NCBI GenBank assembly: GCA_951640195.1
Contig: OX621163.1
Span: 1,054,001 to 1,118,000, forward strand
DNA length: 64,000 bases
Direction: 5' to 3'
Source: Porpolomopsis calyptriformis
Lineage: Eukaryota > Basidiomycota > Agaricomycetes > Agaricales > Hygrophoraceae
Shown: in pieces, positions 43,801 through 55,237 of the stretch
How positions within the stretch are numbered: position 1 is the first letter of the stretch
Layout of the letters: every line of letters begins with the position of its first letter
The notes under the pieces: generated by a model
The model's database searches: none
Seen by the model: only the letters and a program-made list of their open reading frames with translations
What the model was told of the DNA's origin: nothing
Translations under genes and position numbers: made by a program

Positions 43801-44737
43801 ATGTCCTTTGCGTTCCCTCGTATTCCCCTCGGGCTATCGCCCCGCTTACTTTCGATATCCCGCTCGCCCTCTACTCGGTCATTCGTCTTAGCCCACCGCT
43901 TAATTACAACCTCGGGGCACTCACCTAACACAGGCGTTCGCTCGCCTGCGCTGGAAGTTAACAAAGATGTGAACCCATATAAAGACGGACCGAGTGCCAT
44001 TGACAAGGCAGTCCATCTGTTCTTCTTCACAGAGATCCTCAGAGGTGGGTGGGAAATTGACTAGACCTATTACATCACACATTCATTCCCAAAAGGAATG
44101 TGGATCGTTCTGGAGAATTTTTTCCGACCGCCGTACACGATAATGTACCCTTTTGAGAAGGGTCCCTTGTCACCTCGCTTTCGGGGTGAGCACGCTTTAC
44201 GCAGGTACCCTAACGGGGAAGAGCGTTGTATAGGTCAAACTCTCCCACCGGCCGGTCAAAGCATGGACTGACCACAGTCTCTAGCGTGCAAGTTGTGTGA
44301 GGCGATCTGTCCTGCGCAGGCCATCACAATTGAAAGCGAGGCTCGTTTGGACGGTTCAAGACGGACCACCAAATATGGTTTGTTTTTCTTCGCCTCCGTC
44401 GAATTCATTTGTCTGAACAATGGTAGACATCGATATGACAAAGTGCATTTATTGTGGGCTTTGTCAGGAGGCATGTCCAGTCGACGCCATCGTCGAAAGT
44501 ACGTTCTCGTACAGCTCCCTTTTTATTTAATATTCAACACATCATTATTCAGCACAAAATCAGGAGTACGCTACAGAAACGCGCGAGGAACTTTTGTACA
44601 ACAAGGAGAAGCTTCTTGCCAACGGAGATAGAGCTGAGGCTGAGATTGCAGCAAACCTACATGGTTCGCTCTTCTTATTTCAATTTCCCCATCCCCTGAC
44701 TCGACCTTGATGAATAGCGGACCATGTGTACCGGTGA
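43801..44737 (+). CDS. Complex I subunit NDUFS8 / NuoI (TYKY), 2x[4Fe-4S]
   Basis: The matrix-arm iron-sulphur subunit of mitochondrial NADH:ubiquinone oxidoreductase that carries clusters N6a and N6b. ATG 43801; N-terminus [18 protein letters not shown] with Arg/Ser-rich presequence. Exons: [18 protein letters not shown], then [61 protein letters not shown], an intron to [25 protein letters not shown], then [17 protein letters not shown] and a short end ADHVYR (TGA 44735-44737). Both CxxCxxCxxxCP ligand sets are complete. About five introns. Another complex I gene, GRIM-19, lies 3 kb further on. Confidence 0.92.
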
Positions 44738-45488
44738 CCGTTGAAGTATCTGCGAAAAGACGGAAATAGGACAGCTGCTGGTTACGTTCCGCATTACCTA
44801 CGAGAAAACATGTTGACTTTCTAGGCAAGCTGCATTGGCAGGGTCCGCAATATATACACTTACTGGCACCTTGAGCTGTCAATATGTCAAACTGGGCCCG
44901 CCTCTCTCCCACCTTCATAAATCGTTCCCTATCCCATGGCGCGTCTGTCGGGTAGGTATGCGGACGCGTTAATGAAGTTAAAATGAGAGCTTTTCTCGAT
45001 GCTACCCCGGATCGGAATGCAGCTGACTGGCAGCTGACAACTAATAGTCTCCCATGAAACCCGTCGAACACGGAAGCGCTGATCTATAAGGACACCATTT
45101 CCACTCCTTTCTCCCGATTATTAATGTATCCTTTCTAGCTTTCGGGGAGAACACCTTGTCCGAGCCCCCCCCCCCCAGGTCCCCCCGGCAATTCCTGGTC
45201 CCGGAGGCGATTTGTGTCCTATCGGACTCGCAGTCTGTGATAATCATTCCACTGGGATCGCATTCTAGACCTTGGAATCGACTGCGGAAAATGACACATG
45301 CAGTATACCGATCTCGGTCGGTGGTGATTGGCTTTAATCAGTCACCTCCCTAGTATAATTTCTCCGTGGCGTATCTACATATCGAATGTCACACTTTTGC
45401 GTACACTTGGCATCAAGACCCTTTACTGTGCTTCACAAACTAAACATGACATGGCTGCACCACACCACATGGTCGCCGAATCAACTGT
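44738..45488. other. Intergenic region with a KCIYCG-like relic and a C12 run
   Basis: 751 bases with no supported gene. On the minus strand at 44832-44861 a frame reads KCIYCGPCQC, echoing the ferredoxin motif of the neighbouring NDUFS8 gene. A run of 12 C lies at 45165-45176. Confidence 0.45.
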
Positions 45489-47311
45489 CTAAGATTCCAC
45501 GTCTTCTACACCCAAATTAGGGTTCGCTGTAGAAGCACTCTCAGGGTGGAACCGTTTTGGTCCCCTGTCTTCGATAGGGTGAAACCCTGTCCCGCTCGTC
45601 TCGGTCAGGTTCCCTGATCCACTCGCTTCCCCTACTTCATTCTCACCATCTACCTCCATGTCACCCCGAGATCTCTTTCTCGAATCCAAAGAAGCCCGGC
45701 TGTGTTCGTGCTGCGAGGGGTCCCCGCCACCGCCACCGCCACCACCCCGAGCCCGGTCTTGCGTCTTGGGTCGGCCGTCTTCGTGTATAAACTCGGCGTC
45801 CTCATGGGGTTGGTTCACGGGGCGGAGCGTATACCGACCTCGGTCGTCATAAAACGGTCGTGAATCAGACGTGACATGACTATCCCCGGGTCCGTGTCCA
45901 GAACCCGACCCGGAACCAGAGCCAGGGGTGCCTGATCGGGAATACATATTGTAGCTATCATGTTCGCGCAAGCGAGGGGGTTGATCATGGTATTCTCCCC
46001 GTCTGTCCACCGGACGAGAATGATGGCTGACGGGGGGAGAATGATCCCGTACAGAGTTGTACTCCCTATCTCTCCCGATTTCGTGAGCGCGATCCCACTC
46101 GCGATCTCTTTCTTTATCAAACTCGCGATCGTGGTGTTCGTCCATTCTATACGTGGCAGGAGCAGTAGCGTGTGGGTGTGGAAGAATACGAGCAGATGAT
46201 GCTCTCGTATCAGCTGGCTGTCCGTGTGCCGGGTGCTGGGCTAAAAGGTCTTGATGCCTCGAATGATGGTGATCGGGGTGAGAGCTTGAAAGTTCATGCA
46301 CTTCATGACGCCTTGATCGGTCTCTGTCTCCGGCGAGGGATGGGCTTTGGAGAACGCGTTGAACAGATGGCAGGGTATCAGGTGGATATTGCCCATGGCT
46401 TGGTAGGCCCACTTGGCTCGGGCCGAGATGGGATCGAGAGCGAGAAGAGGAAGGAGTGGGACGGGCGGAGTCGTGGGAAGAAGTTGGATGGGTGTGCATG
46501 TGTGGGCTGGGGAGTGAGTGCGGGTGGGGATGGCCGTGTATCCGGGAGGGTTCGAAATGCTGTACGGGGGGTAAAGGGGGCAACGGGGGCAGTTGACGAG
46601 ATGAATCGTGAGCTGGAGCCGAACCACGTCCTGATGGGTGGAGTGCGGGCATTCCATGTGGGGGAGGGGCCACGCCGGGACCCATCGGTGTTTCTGCCGG
46701 CGGAATGGGTCGACCGTCGGGGCCTGGAATGAGGCGGACATTTCCATGCGTTCGCATGTATTCCATATGGGCAGGATCATTTGGATCGGCAGCCGGGACG
46801 TGTTCGCGAGGATCTCTGTGTTGTTGGCCGTGAGAGACGGGAAGCGAGGGAGGGCCAGAGCGGGGATGAATAGGGGGAAGGGTCTGATGATCATGTACAT
46901 CTGGTGAGGGTGATAGAACCGACAGACGCTCGTAGAGCACACTTTGGGGTGAAGGGTTGAGGAATTGTGGCGGTGAAAAGGAAGGAGAGATGGAACTGAC
47001 GCTCGCTCGATTTTCATTCTCTGGATGCCTCTTTTAGCCTGCAAAACTTTGAAATGTAACTTGTCATTATCCTGTGGATGGGGGGAACGATGAGGGCGAT
47101 GATGGGGATGGGCTAGTGGAAGACATACGGCTTCGATTTCTTTGACTTTTCTCTTCAATTCCTTATATTTTGCTTGGTACTTTAAATCTTCGGCACCAGC
47201 GGCGATACCTGTCGCGTAGCCCTTTGACCTTTGTCTTTGTGGGAGAATCTGGTGAAAAGTCTGGGTATGAGAATGGGGATGGGAAGGGCCAGGGGAGGGT
47301 TGACGAGACAT
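45489..47311 (-). CDS. Coiled-coil, His/Pro/Arg-rich nuclear-type protein (INO80 subunit-like)
   Basis: ATG 47311 (MSRQPSPGPSHPHSHTQTF). The N-terminal domain is a helical segment: EDLKYQAKYKELKRKVKEIE, then across an intron DNDKLHFKVLQAKRGIQRMK, IERA and a further exon LYERLSVLSPSPDV. This K-x-L-K-x-K-hinge-L-x-x-A-K-x-x-I-x-R-x-x-x-ER-x-x-L-Y-x-RL pattern is what I recall for fungal INO80-associated subunits of the Iec3 group, so chromatin remodelling is a guess. The remainder is a long disordered region: DPNDPAHMEYMRTHGNVRLIPG, many HP, SH and RDRE runs, a Gly run coded by GGTGGC-type triplets at about 45725-45750, and a KRSRGDMEVDGENE stretch ending VEDVES at 45489. Confidence 0.6.
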
Positions 47312-47654
47312 GATGATGTGGCTGAAGGAAGGGAGACCCCGTCAGCTGGCAGTGTTGGAAAATGCCTATTACGATACTCAGTCATCTCTGGTGGCGTTGA
47401 GTCTGACTATGGAAAAAAAAAGAAAAAAAAAGAAAGTGTATATTTTTTTGGAAAACAAATACGACTTGGATTTGCTGGTTGGACATTAAACCGGATGAAT
47501 GCCCTAGAAGGATGCACGGCTCACGGTTTAAACCGCCCAGTTCAGTTCTGACAATGCACTCAGTCACGTGTGTAATACATCCTTGTTTCATACCACAGAC
47601 AAGTACGCATCATTTCTCGTCGGAATGGAGGAATGCTAACGATTGATAGTGGCT

Positions 47655-48304
47655 ATGCCTTACCGCCAGTGCGCGCGCCGTTCAGGTTCATACCGGTCGT
47701 CGCTCATTCTTGCCCTACAGAGACATGCCCCCGGTGGGTGGGTTTGAACAGATTAAATATAAACGCAATCTGCCTTTTCGTGGGCCGAGTGGTCTCGTCA
47801 TTCTCGGCGGTGTGACGGCTGTGTGTGCATATGGCTTCTATCGACTCGGACTGGGCAATCTCGAAAAAAGGTGTGATTTATTTCATCCGAACAGAGCTAT
47901 AGTCAGCTGGCCGTCAAACGTGCCGAAATTTCTCCCGCTCGATGCTAAACGTGGGCTTGTTGGATCCGGCCGCATGGGCGTTATCTCCAAAACTTAGAGT
48001 TCGGAATGGCTAATCTCGATCGCTTGGTTCATTCCAGAGAGTTGGAGCGTGAAAAGGTTTGGTCTCGGATACATCTCGTGCCGTTACTACTGGCCGAGGG
48101 TGATCGCGATGCTTATCGACGCCATCGGGCTGCAGTTGCGAGGGAAACAGAGATCATGAAGGATGTCAAAGGCTGGGAGGTCAGTAGACTTTTTTTTTCT
48201 TTCCTGATCGATTGCGATCGTCTCGATTTACTCTATCTTAGCCGGGAAAAAGTGTGTTCACGACTACCAAGTACCCTTGCACCGAATCCATTGTTGTTCT
48301 CTAA
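47655..48304 (+). CDS. Complex I subunit NDUFA13 / GRIM-19
   Basis: An accessory subunit of mitochondrial complex I. The first exon is tiny: MPYRQ, ATG at 47655, with a GTGCGCG...CTACAG intron restoring DMPPVGGFEQIKYKRNLPFR and GPSGLVILGGVTAVCAYGFY (single membrane helix), RLGLGNLEKR. After an intron with TTCATTCCAG: ELEREKVWSRIHLVPLLLAE, GDRDAYRRHRAAVARETEIM, KDVKGWE. A last intron joins PGKSVFTTTKYP; the frame ends TESIVVL at TAA 48302-48304. The family motifs P-Y-R-Q-D-M-P-P-x-G-G-F and KYKRNLP are exact. Length about 120-130 residues, normal. Confidence 0.9.
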
Positions 48305-48583
48305 TCTATCTTCCCCAATTTCCCGGTAATTGGACCCATACTCCACATCGACCTCACAATAAAACCCAAAAATCCGGGTTACCATTACTTCATTAAGACA
48401 TAAAATACCGATTTTCCCCTTTCGTTCCCAACCCCGAGTCAATAATAGCAAATGCTCTCTTTCCCTCTTAAGCTTCCACCCCGATGTAAAAGGCCTTGTC
48501 CGCCTCTGCTATGTCATCGTGCGCCACAAGCATTTAAACAGCGACTCTCTTTCCCTTTCCACCTTCTTCCCTCCCCGTCCACC

Positions 48584-50384
48584 ATGTCCCCCACCGTCCT
48601 ATCCCGCCCTCCATTCCCCTCCGATCTCTCATCCAACCCCTTCATATCATCCCACAAGGGCATCTCCCCACTCCTCTTCGACCATTCCACTCAATTCGAT
48701 CCTCCCATTTCTGATTCTGACCAGATGATATTCGGCCCCCTCGATTTTGAAGACTACTCCTTCCCTTGGGATCCACCCTCTGACTTTCACTCTTCTCCCT
48801 CTCTCACCTCCAACTTCTCCCATCCCTCCCCATCCCCTCCGACCCACATCTATCACGATCCACCCCAGACAGATTCCCAACCGCCCCTTCATGATTATGA
48901 CAATAACGACTTTTATTTATCACACTGGGTAAACGACCCCGATTTTCCCACTTTCCCGCTTTCCTCTTCCTTACCCATCCCCGCCCGGTTGCACACACAC
49001 GATCCCCAGCGTCCTTCCTCTTGTGTCCCTTTCGTTCAACACCCCACCTCGCAAGCTTCATCCCCCGAATTTCCTTCTCTTCATGCCTTTCCTCGTTCTG
49101 CCTCTCCCACAAAGTCTTTCGAGGAATATATCACTCCCCACCCCCCACTTTTTGATGCTGTCTCGCCCCAGGAAATGTCCATTCAGCCTCCCGCCTGGGC
49201 CTCACAATTGTGGGACACTTCTCCCCATCCTTCCACCACCACCTCCCACCACTTGCTTTCATCCGAGACTTCCCGACGGCAAAGGTCGACGATCCGAAGA
49301 GACTCCCTTCCCGGACAGGCATTCCAATCATCCAGTGCGCCTTCTCTACAGCATCGCCCGATGAGTTTGGCTCGCACCTATAGCCGCCGCGCAGAGTCAG
49401 CCGGCGTCAGCGACGATCGTAATGCTACAATTCGCCGAAAGCGGCGCATTTCCGAAGAGTCACCACCGACTGACAAAACCAGTGATAGCTGTGCGTATCT
49501 TGTCCGCAGTTTTTTTTTTTTTTTCTCTCATTCGTCATCTTGCTGATCAAGTCGATCATAGTCCTATCAAAATCTTTACTAAGACCTCCAAAGTTAGCCC
49601 CATCCGCCTGGCAGTTGTATTTTACCGATTGGATTCAACGGCAACAAGCATCCAGTACACGTAAGCTAAACGTCGCCCAGGCCGCCAAGGAAGCTGGACA
49701 GGAATATGCTAACCTCAGCGCCGAGGAGAAAGAGGTATCATATTTCTCTGTAATCACACTCAGTTCTTGATTTTTATTTTTATTTTTAGCCTTATAAAAG
49801 GCGCTCCCAGGCTGCCAAGGAGGCGCGCGAGCGGCAGCTAGCCGCTTACATGCGTACCCTTACCCCAGAAGACATCAAACGAGAGAATCTTTTCCGCGCC
49901 GCACAGCGCAGGGCTGGAAAGTCTCGGAAGAGCAACATCAAAGATCCGAATGCTCCGAAAAAGCCTCTCAGCGCCTACTTCATGTTTTTACAGCGGATCC
50001 GCTCCGATCCCTTGTTAGTCAAGGAAGTCTTTGGTGACGAAACCGAAACAACGAAGCAGAGTGTTCTGGCAGCCGCCAAATGGCGGTCGATGACGGACGA
50101 TGAACGAAAGGTATATACCATCTCAATTCAAATCCTATCTTTTCTGATCGCACAACAAGCCGTTTCTCGCCAAAGCCGAGCAGGAGAAACTCGACTATGA
50201 AGCCGCAAGGAGACTATACGAGGAAGGCACCGTCGCGCTTGGATCGAGCATCAACTTTAGTATCTTGCCTGGCAGCCCTATTTCAAACGTATTTCGTGCC
50301 CGGCCGGTCAAATTGGAACCAGCTAGTTCAGAGAGCGAGAGTGACGAACTGATGACTGACGACGGGACAAGCATCCGCTTTTGA
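48584..50384 (+). CDS. Two-HMG-box protein (exp1-like)
   Basis: ATG 48584 sits in a good context (CCACCATGTCC); an in-frame ATG at 48452 would add a pyrimidine-coded leader and is less likely. A long Ser/Pro/Asp-rich region (ISDSDQMIFGPLDFEDYSFP, many SP sites) contains a basic NLS RRKRRISEE. Then HMG box 1 after a T-rich intron: PPKLAPSAWQLYFTDWIQRQ, YANLSAEEKEPYKRRSQAA; and HMG box 2: DPNAPKKPLSAYFMFLQRIR, AAKWRSMTDDERKPFLAKAE. The tail ends ESESDELMTDDGTSIRF. Tandem HMG boxes behind a disordered N-terminus fit basidiomycete exp1-type HMG1/2-like regulators (in Coprinopsis, exp1 controls cap expansion). The equivalence is inferred from architecture. About four introns. Confidence 0.75.
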
Positions 50385-50598
50385 CGCAGACTCTTACCCC
50401 CCCCCACTTGACGACCGTCTGTTTACTCTTGGTAACGAAGAACATTATCGGAGCTTTGGATTTTAGCTGCTTGGAGCTATTTTATGCCGTTTGAACACAT
50501 CCCATTGGACTTGTACCTATGTATGCACTTGATGCTGTATTTCTAGTCTCTCCTTCCTCTATCTCGATATATCAGACAATTAATTCTAGTTGCCACCT

Positions 50599-51282
50599 TA
50601 CACCAGCAATCGTGTGACCATCATTTGGTGGGGGGCCCCATCCTCTTCATCCTCGTCTCCCTAGAAATGATTTGAATAACAAATCGTGGATCAGTGAAAT
50701 GAGGCACTCACCTCGGGTTGGTAACCAAACCTGGAAGGTAGTAAAAGGATACACAATTAAAGGCTATATCAAACGCTAGACAAACGTACTTTGCGTAAAA
50801 TTGTTTCACGGGAATCTGAGAGTGTGCCAGAACGTCAACCGAAGTCGACCCTGCCCGCTTCTCAGATTGCTTGACCCAATCGTGCAAAGCTAGAATCAAA
50901 TCACGACCAAAGTTGTACCGCCGGTATTCCTTGAGGACACATAGTCTGCTGAGCCGGTAACATTCGCGGTCGCCCGGTGCTTTCGTTCTGTAGCAGCGAA
51001 CCGTTCCGACGGGCTTGAGGGAGGGGATTAGACGCAAGAGAAAGTGAGTCGCGGTTTCATCCAGACTGTGTGACGCCGACAGTCGTCAATGTCATACCAA
51101 AGGGGTGGAATAGGCTGTTACCCGTCGAACTCTGTATCGAGTGGAAAACTCTGTTCGTGGTGAAAAACATGGGTACGAATATCGAAACATTGCTGCAAAA
51201 GCCCTTCTTCGCGGCCTTCGTGACCGTCTTCGGGAAGGAGGATAATTTCGTGAGTTGGGACAGATGGGTAGCTAGAGGACAT
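50599..51282 (-). CDS. GNAT-family N-acetyltransferase
   Basis: ATG 51282 (MSSSYPSVPTHEIILLPEDG). Exon 1: EEGLLQQCFDIRTHVFHHEQ, SFPLDTEFDG. An intron (about 51065-51105) joins DETATHFLLRLIPSLKPVG, then TVRCYR, RLSRLCVLKEYRRYNFGRDL (the acetyl-CoA binding R/Q-x-x-G-x-[GA] loop appears as RRYNFGRDL), ILALHDWVKQSEK, VDVLAHSQIPVKQFYAKFGY (junction by intron), and a conserved end DEDGAPHQMMVTRLLV (TAA 50599-50601). Typical small GNAT enzyme of about 180 residues; substrate not predictable. It resembles the PA4866/ElaA-like GNATs. Confidence 0.85.
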
Positions 51283-51638
51283 TTATCTCCCCTTCGCTAT
51301 CTCAAGGCCGTCGGAATGCTTCTTTCTGGTCGCGCTGTCAGGTGAGCTACTGAGTGCATTGCAAGCCACGACGAAATGTAGGGTCATTGGGATGTCAGAC
51401 GAGGGTTTATCGCGAACGAAGATATTTATTCTACTGAAAAGCTACAACGACGCGTGAAATACGACTTGAAGATACGGAGAGAAATGTCATCGGCTGTTGC
51501 CGGAGGACATACACCTTCAAAAAAAAAAAAGAAAGCTGGTGTTGAGTTCGCAGGTGCAGCCTATCACAACGAACTGATCTCGAAGACTAAACACGTTTTG
51601 TAGGTTCTGGCAGTGCTCGTTGTTGAGGCGGGTTCCTC

Positions 51639-54600
51639 ATGGTTGAGCTGTTCGCAACCATCGTGGTCAACTCCCTTCTTTCCACACGCTCGCTCTGTCC
51701 TTCCATTCCATCTGTCGCCAGGATGGTCATGCACCATACCCTCCCTCCAGATTTTTTCATTCCACACTCACCACCCTCAAAGGGGAAGGGAAAAGCGCGA
51801 GAGTTGGCGGTTCAAGAGTACTCTCTACGCGTGTCTGCCGCGTCATCATCTACCGAGGACCAAGGCTCTCCGAATGTTAGACATTATTTAAATAACTGGA
51901 GTGAGTTTGTCATAATCCTCGCAAGTTGCCAAGTTCACCTTCACTTGTAGAGCGAGGATGTCTATCTGCTGCCCTCAATGGAACCGGGTCCCGTCGGGAT
52001 CGATCTTTTCGGAGACATCCCAGTCACCACTTGCCTCACCCAATGTACTGCCAATCGCCACCAACCCAGTTACCGCTCGATGGGGTACAGACAAGACATG
52101 TGTCCAATGTGCCAGAACGTAAACCAAGCCTTATTCGGCATCAAACGGAACTTGTTCTCGAAACGTTCCGGACAGTTACCAATGCCCCGGGCGACGACCG
52201 GTTCGATATAGAGGCTGCATGGGAAGCTTACGTCTCTGTTATTCATTGCGACGCTCGTGATTCATTGACCCCGGCGGAGCTTTTCGCATTTTTAACGCGA
52301 ATGGTGGGTAATGCGGAAAAGTATTACCACAAGACTGACTGCTTGGACGATTTGCACCTTTGGGGAGATCGGCTGAGGGATCTTCTGATTTCTGTCCAAT
52401 CTCGAACACTCTCTCCACCTGATGAGCTGACGCGGCAATGTTTATTGGCTCGAGCATGTGCTCTGCTCGGTCGTCTGAAGGAAGCTCTTTCGTTCGCGCG
52501 TTCGATTAGCAAGGATGCATACGGCGACGAAGGCCAGATTCTTCCGCTATGGGAAGCCATCGTACTCTCTAAAATGCGGCATCACGGCTTGGTGGCCGTG
52601 CTTGATTTGGTGGTCGTGTATTGGGACTTCCTTGGTCCGTTCCTTAACCTCAGAGCTGTCTCTCTACCCTCTCGACGCGAATCCTTTCGTCGAACGGTGT
52701 ATACGCTGCTTACGAGTATACATGAACCCGCGGTTGCCCTATGGAGACGACGAAGCTGGAGCGAGGAGCGGAAAAGGCGAGCCGGAGAGCTACTTATTGA
52801 AGTATTATGCCATCAGCACCTTCCAGAAGACGCCTATGCCGTTCTGGAAGAAATGCGCAGACTCAACCTCTCGGTCCCCCCTGCTTTGCAACTAGGGTTG
52901 GTTCGTGCGCTCGTACGCGCCGACTCCTTTGAGCGCGCAAACCACTTGTTCCTCTCGTTGTCCGACTCGCTACCGTCTGGAAGGGATTTCAAATTTCACC
53001 TCTCCACCGGCCTTTACTTATTCGCTCATCAAGGCAACATTTCGCGTGTAAAAGATTACTCTAATCGAATACAAACGCAATTTGGATGGGTTTCTTCGAC
53101 CGATCAAGCAATGATCATGTATGCTCATGCCGTTCTGGGAGAAACTGAAGAGGTCGTAGACCTATTCCACCGCTTCTTCCCGCGGTCAGACACAGATTCC
53201 CAACCCCTGAGACCAGCAACATCTCTCCACTACAATGTCGTCATTTTTGCCCATGCGCGCCGAGGAGATTTTGATGGGATGAACCTCTGGCTAGAGATCA
53301 TGTCAAAAGCTGGCATTCGTCCGGACGCCTACGTGTATAACATGATCTTGAAAGGTTTTGCTATGCGTGGAGAAGTCCATTCCGTTTCTGTCGTTCTAAA
53401 TCAGATGCGTGCTGCTGGGATCCAGCCTAACCACATTTCTTATACCTCGGTCATCACCCTTCTCGCTCACAGACAGGATCCTATGGCCTCAGAGGCGATA
53501 TACCGACGTGCGATGCGTGATGGAGTGGTGCCGGATCGGCGAATGATCACGGCATTGATGAATGCTCATGTTGAGGCTGGATCGTGGAGAGGAGTCATCC
53601 GAGCATTTGACTATATGGCTTCGTCACCCACTCGTCATATTCGACTGTCCATCGAGGTCTACAATACATTGCTAAAAGCCTATGTTCTCATCGGTGCCCC
53701 CTTTTCGGTCATCTCAGATCTATTTATTAAACTTGAAAATGCCAACATCCGTCCCGATACATATTCATTCGCCCTCTTGATACAGTCCGCCTGTGACGCA
53801 GGAGAGATGGACGCGGCATCCGATATTCTCACCGAGTTGGAAAAACGCGCTAGTCTCCAGGAATCCCACATTCAAGTCACGGTTTTCGCCCTTACCATCA
53901 TGATGGCCGGATACCTACGGCGGGGCAACAGGCTTCAAGCAAAAGCCGTCTACGATTCTATGATTGAGCGCGGCATCCAACCGACCTCCGTCACGTATGG
54001 TAGTATCCTAAAGGCGTATAGCAATGCAGGTACAGAAGAGAGCTTGCAATTGGCCGAAAAATTCATTGAGACTCTCGTCTCGGTTAAACCCAGCCAACGC
54101 CCATGGGACAAACCGATGGATGGCCGTGCGTCTGCCTTGGAGATGGTCTATCGTCCCCTCATGAACGCCTATGCCCGGCAGGAAAAACCGGAGGAAGTGG
54201 TACGGCTTCTTCAAAACATGGTCGATGCTGGAGGTGAACCCACCATTGGCATTTTGACCGCGCTTCTCGACGCCTATCGACGGACCTATGATATTGGTGG
54301 AGTACTCCAAATCTGGCCTCAGATTTTTCAGCTCGCGCTTCGTTTTTCTCAGGTCGACTCTCTCTTCGACGATGAAAACCTGATGGTCTCGGGTGGCGTC
54401 CGGCGCCAAGCCAACCTCCTTTGTGTTCCTCTGTCTATCTACATCGACGCGGCTTCTGCGGCCGGTCTTCACCTAGAGATTGCGGGTGTCTGGAAGCAAC
54501 TTAGAGTCCATGGCTTTACTTTCGATTCTCATAATTGGAATCACTTGACCGTTGCACTCATTCGTGGGGGCCAACCGGAGCGGGCTTTCGATGTTATCGA

Positions 54601-55138
54601 GAAGGTAATCTTACCATACCAACAACGGAGCGAGCACCTCCGCAGGACTAGAGATACGAACCCAGTCACGCCCCTCTTATTCCAGATGTCCCCCAAAGAG
54701 GATGACACTGTTCCAGAGCCACACTCTGAATCCTTACGTCGATCAACCAGCAGGCTCTCTGCGGTGGAAACCTCCACTAGGAAAGCAGCTCCTTGGTTAT
54801 CATCAGGAAATGAAAACCCCGACGACTTTGCGCATCCCCTTCACATTCTGCAACAGATTTCTCCTTCATGGGATATCTGGAGACCTCATGGCACTACCTT
54901 GCGAGTATTGTTGATGGTTCTCAGACGCTTGGAATCTGGCTCAACCATCCCGGCCGTGTCCTCTTACCAGGATGCTGAACAACTGGAAAATGATCCGGAG
55001 CGTATGAAGAAAAATAGGGAGCTTGCGCGGGAGATTCTAGACCGGATTTTCAAGAATTGCCCAAAAGCAGTGCGAGCTGTACAGGATTTTGAAGCTTCTG
55101 GGAACCGTCGTTCACCGTTCGACGGACTATATGGCTAA
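51639..55138 (+). CDS. Pentatricopeptide repeat (PPR) protein
   Basis: A large PPR protein, likely an organelle RNA-binding factor. The N-terminal exon begins at ATG 51639 (MVELFATIVVNSLLSTRSLC) and joins by a 52-nt intron (GTGAGTTTG...CTTGTAG) to KRGCLSAALNGTGSRRDRS; from there one frame stays open to TAA 55136-55138. PPR units are clearest around 53215-54260: YNVVIFAHARRGDFDGMNLW, YNMILKGFAMRGEVHSVSVV, YTSVITLLAHRQDPMASEAI, YNTLLKAYVLIGAPFSVISD, YSFALLIQSACDAGEMDAA, YGSILKAYSNAGTEESLQLA. The conserved I/V-x-P-x-x-x-Y-N/T spacing of 35 residues is visible. Fungal PPR proteins mainly act on mitochondrial RNA. The N-terminus is Arg/Leu/Ser-rich with few acids, compatible with a presequence. 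Confidence 0.9.
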
Positions 55139-55237
55139 GACGTGCTATATCTTTACGCTAAGCCTGTTGCGGGTAAAAAGGAAACGTCGTGTGGGCGACT
55201 CTGCACATAAGATGACCTCGCATATGATACATGAACT

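Noticed and set aside
44571..45071. Minus-strand frame containing KCIYCG as a possible ferredoxin gene
   Set aside because: Only half of one Fe-S ligand set is present, there is no second motif, and it is antisense to the NDUFS8 3' end. Kept only as a possible relic.
45165..45176. Run of 12 C
   Set aside because: Homopolymer in an intergenic region, possibly also length-uncertain from sequencing. No function suggested.
46172..46732. Plus-strand frame of 186 codons rich in Gly and Val
   Set aside because: It is the mirror of the repetitive His/Pro/Arg-coding exon on the minus strand. GC-rich repeated codons keep the antisense open.
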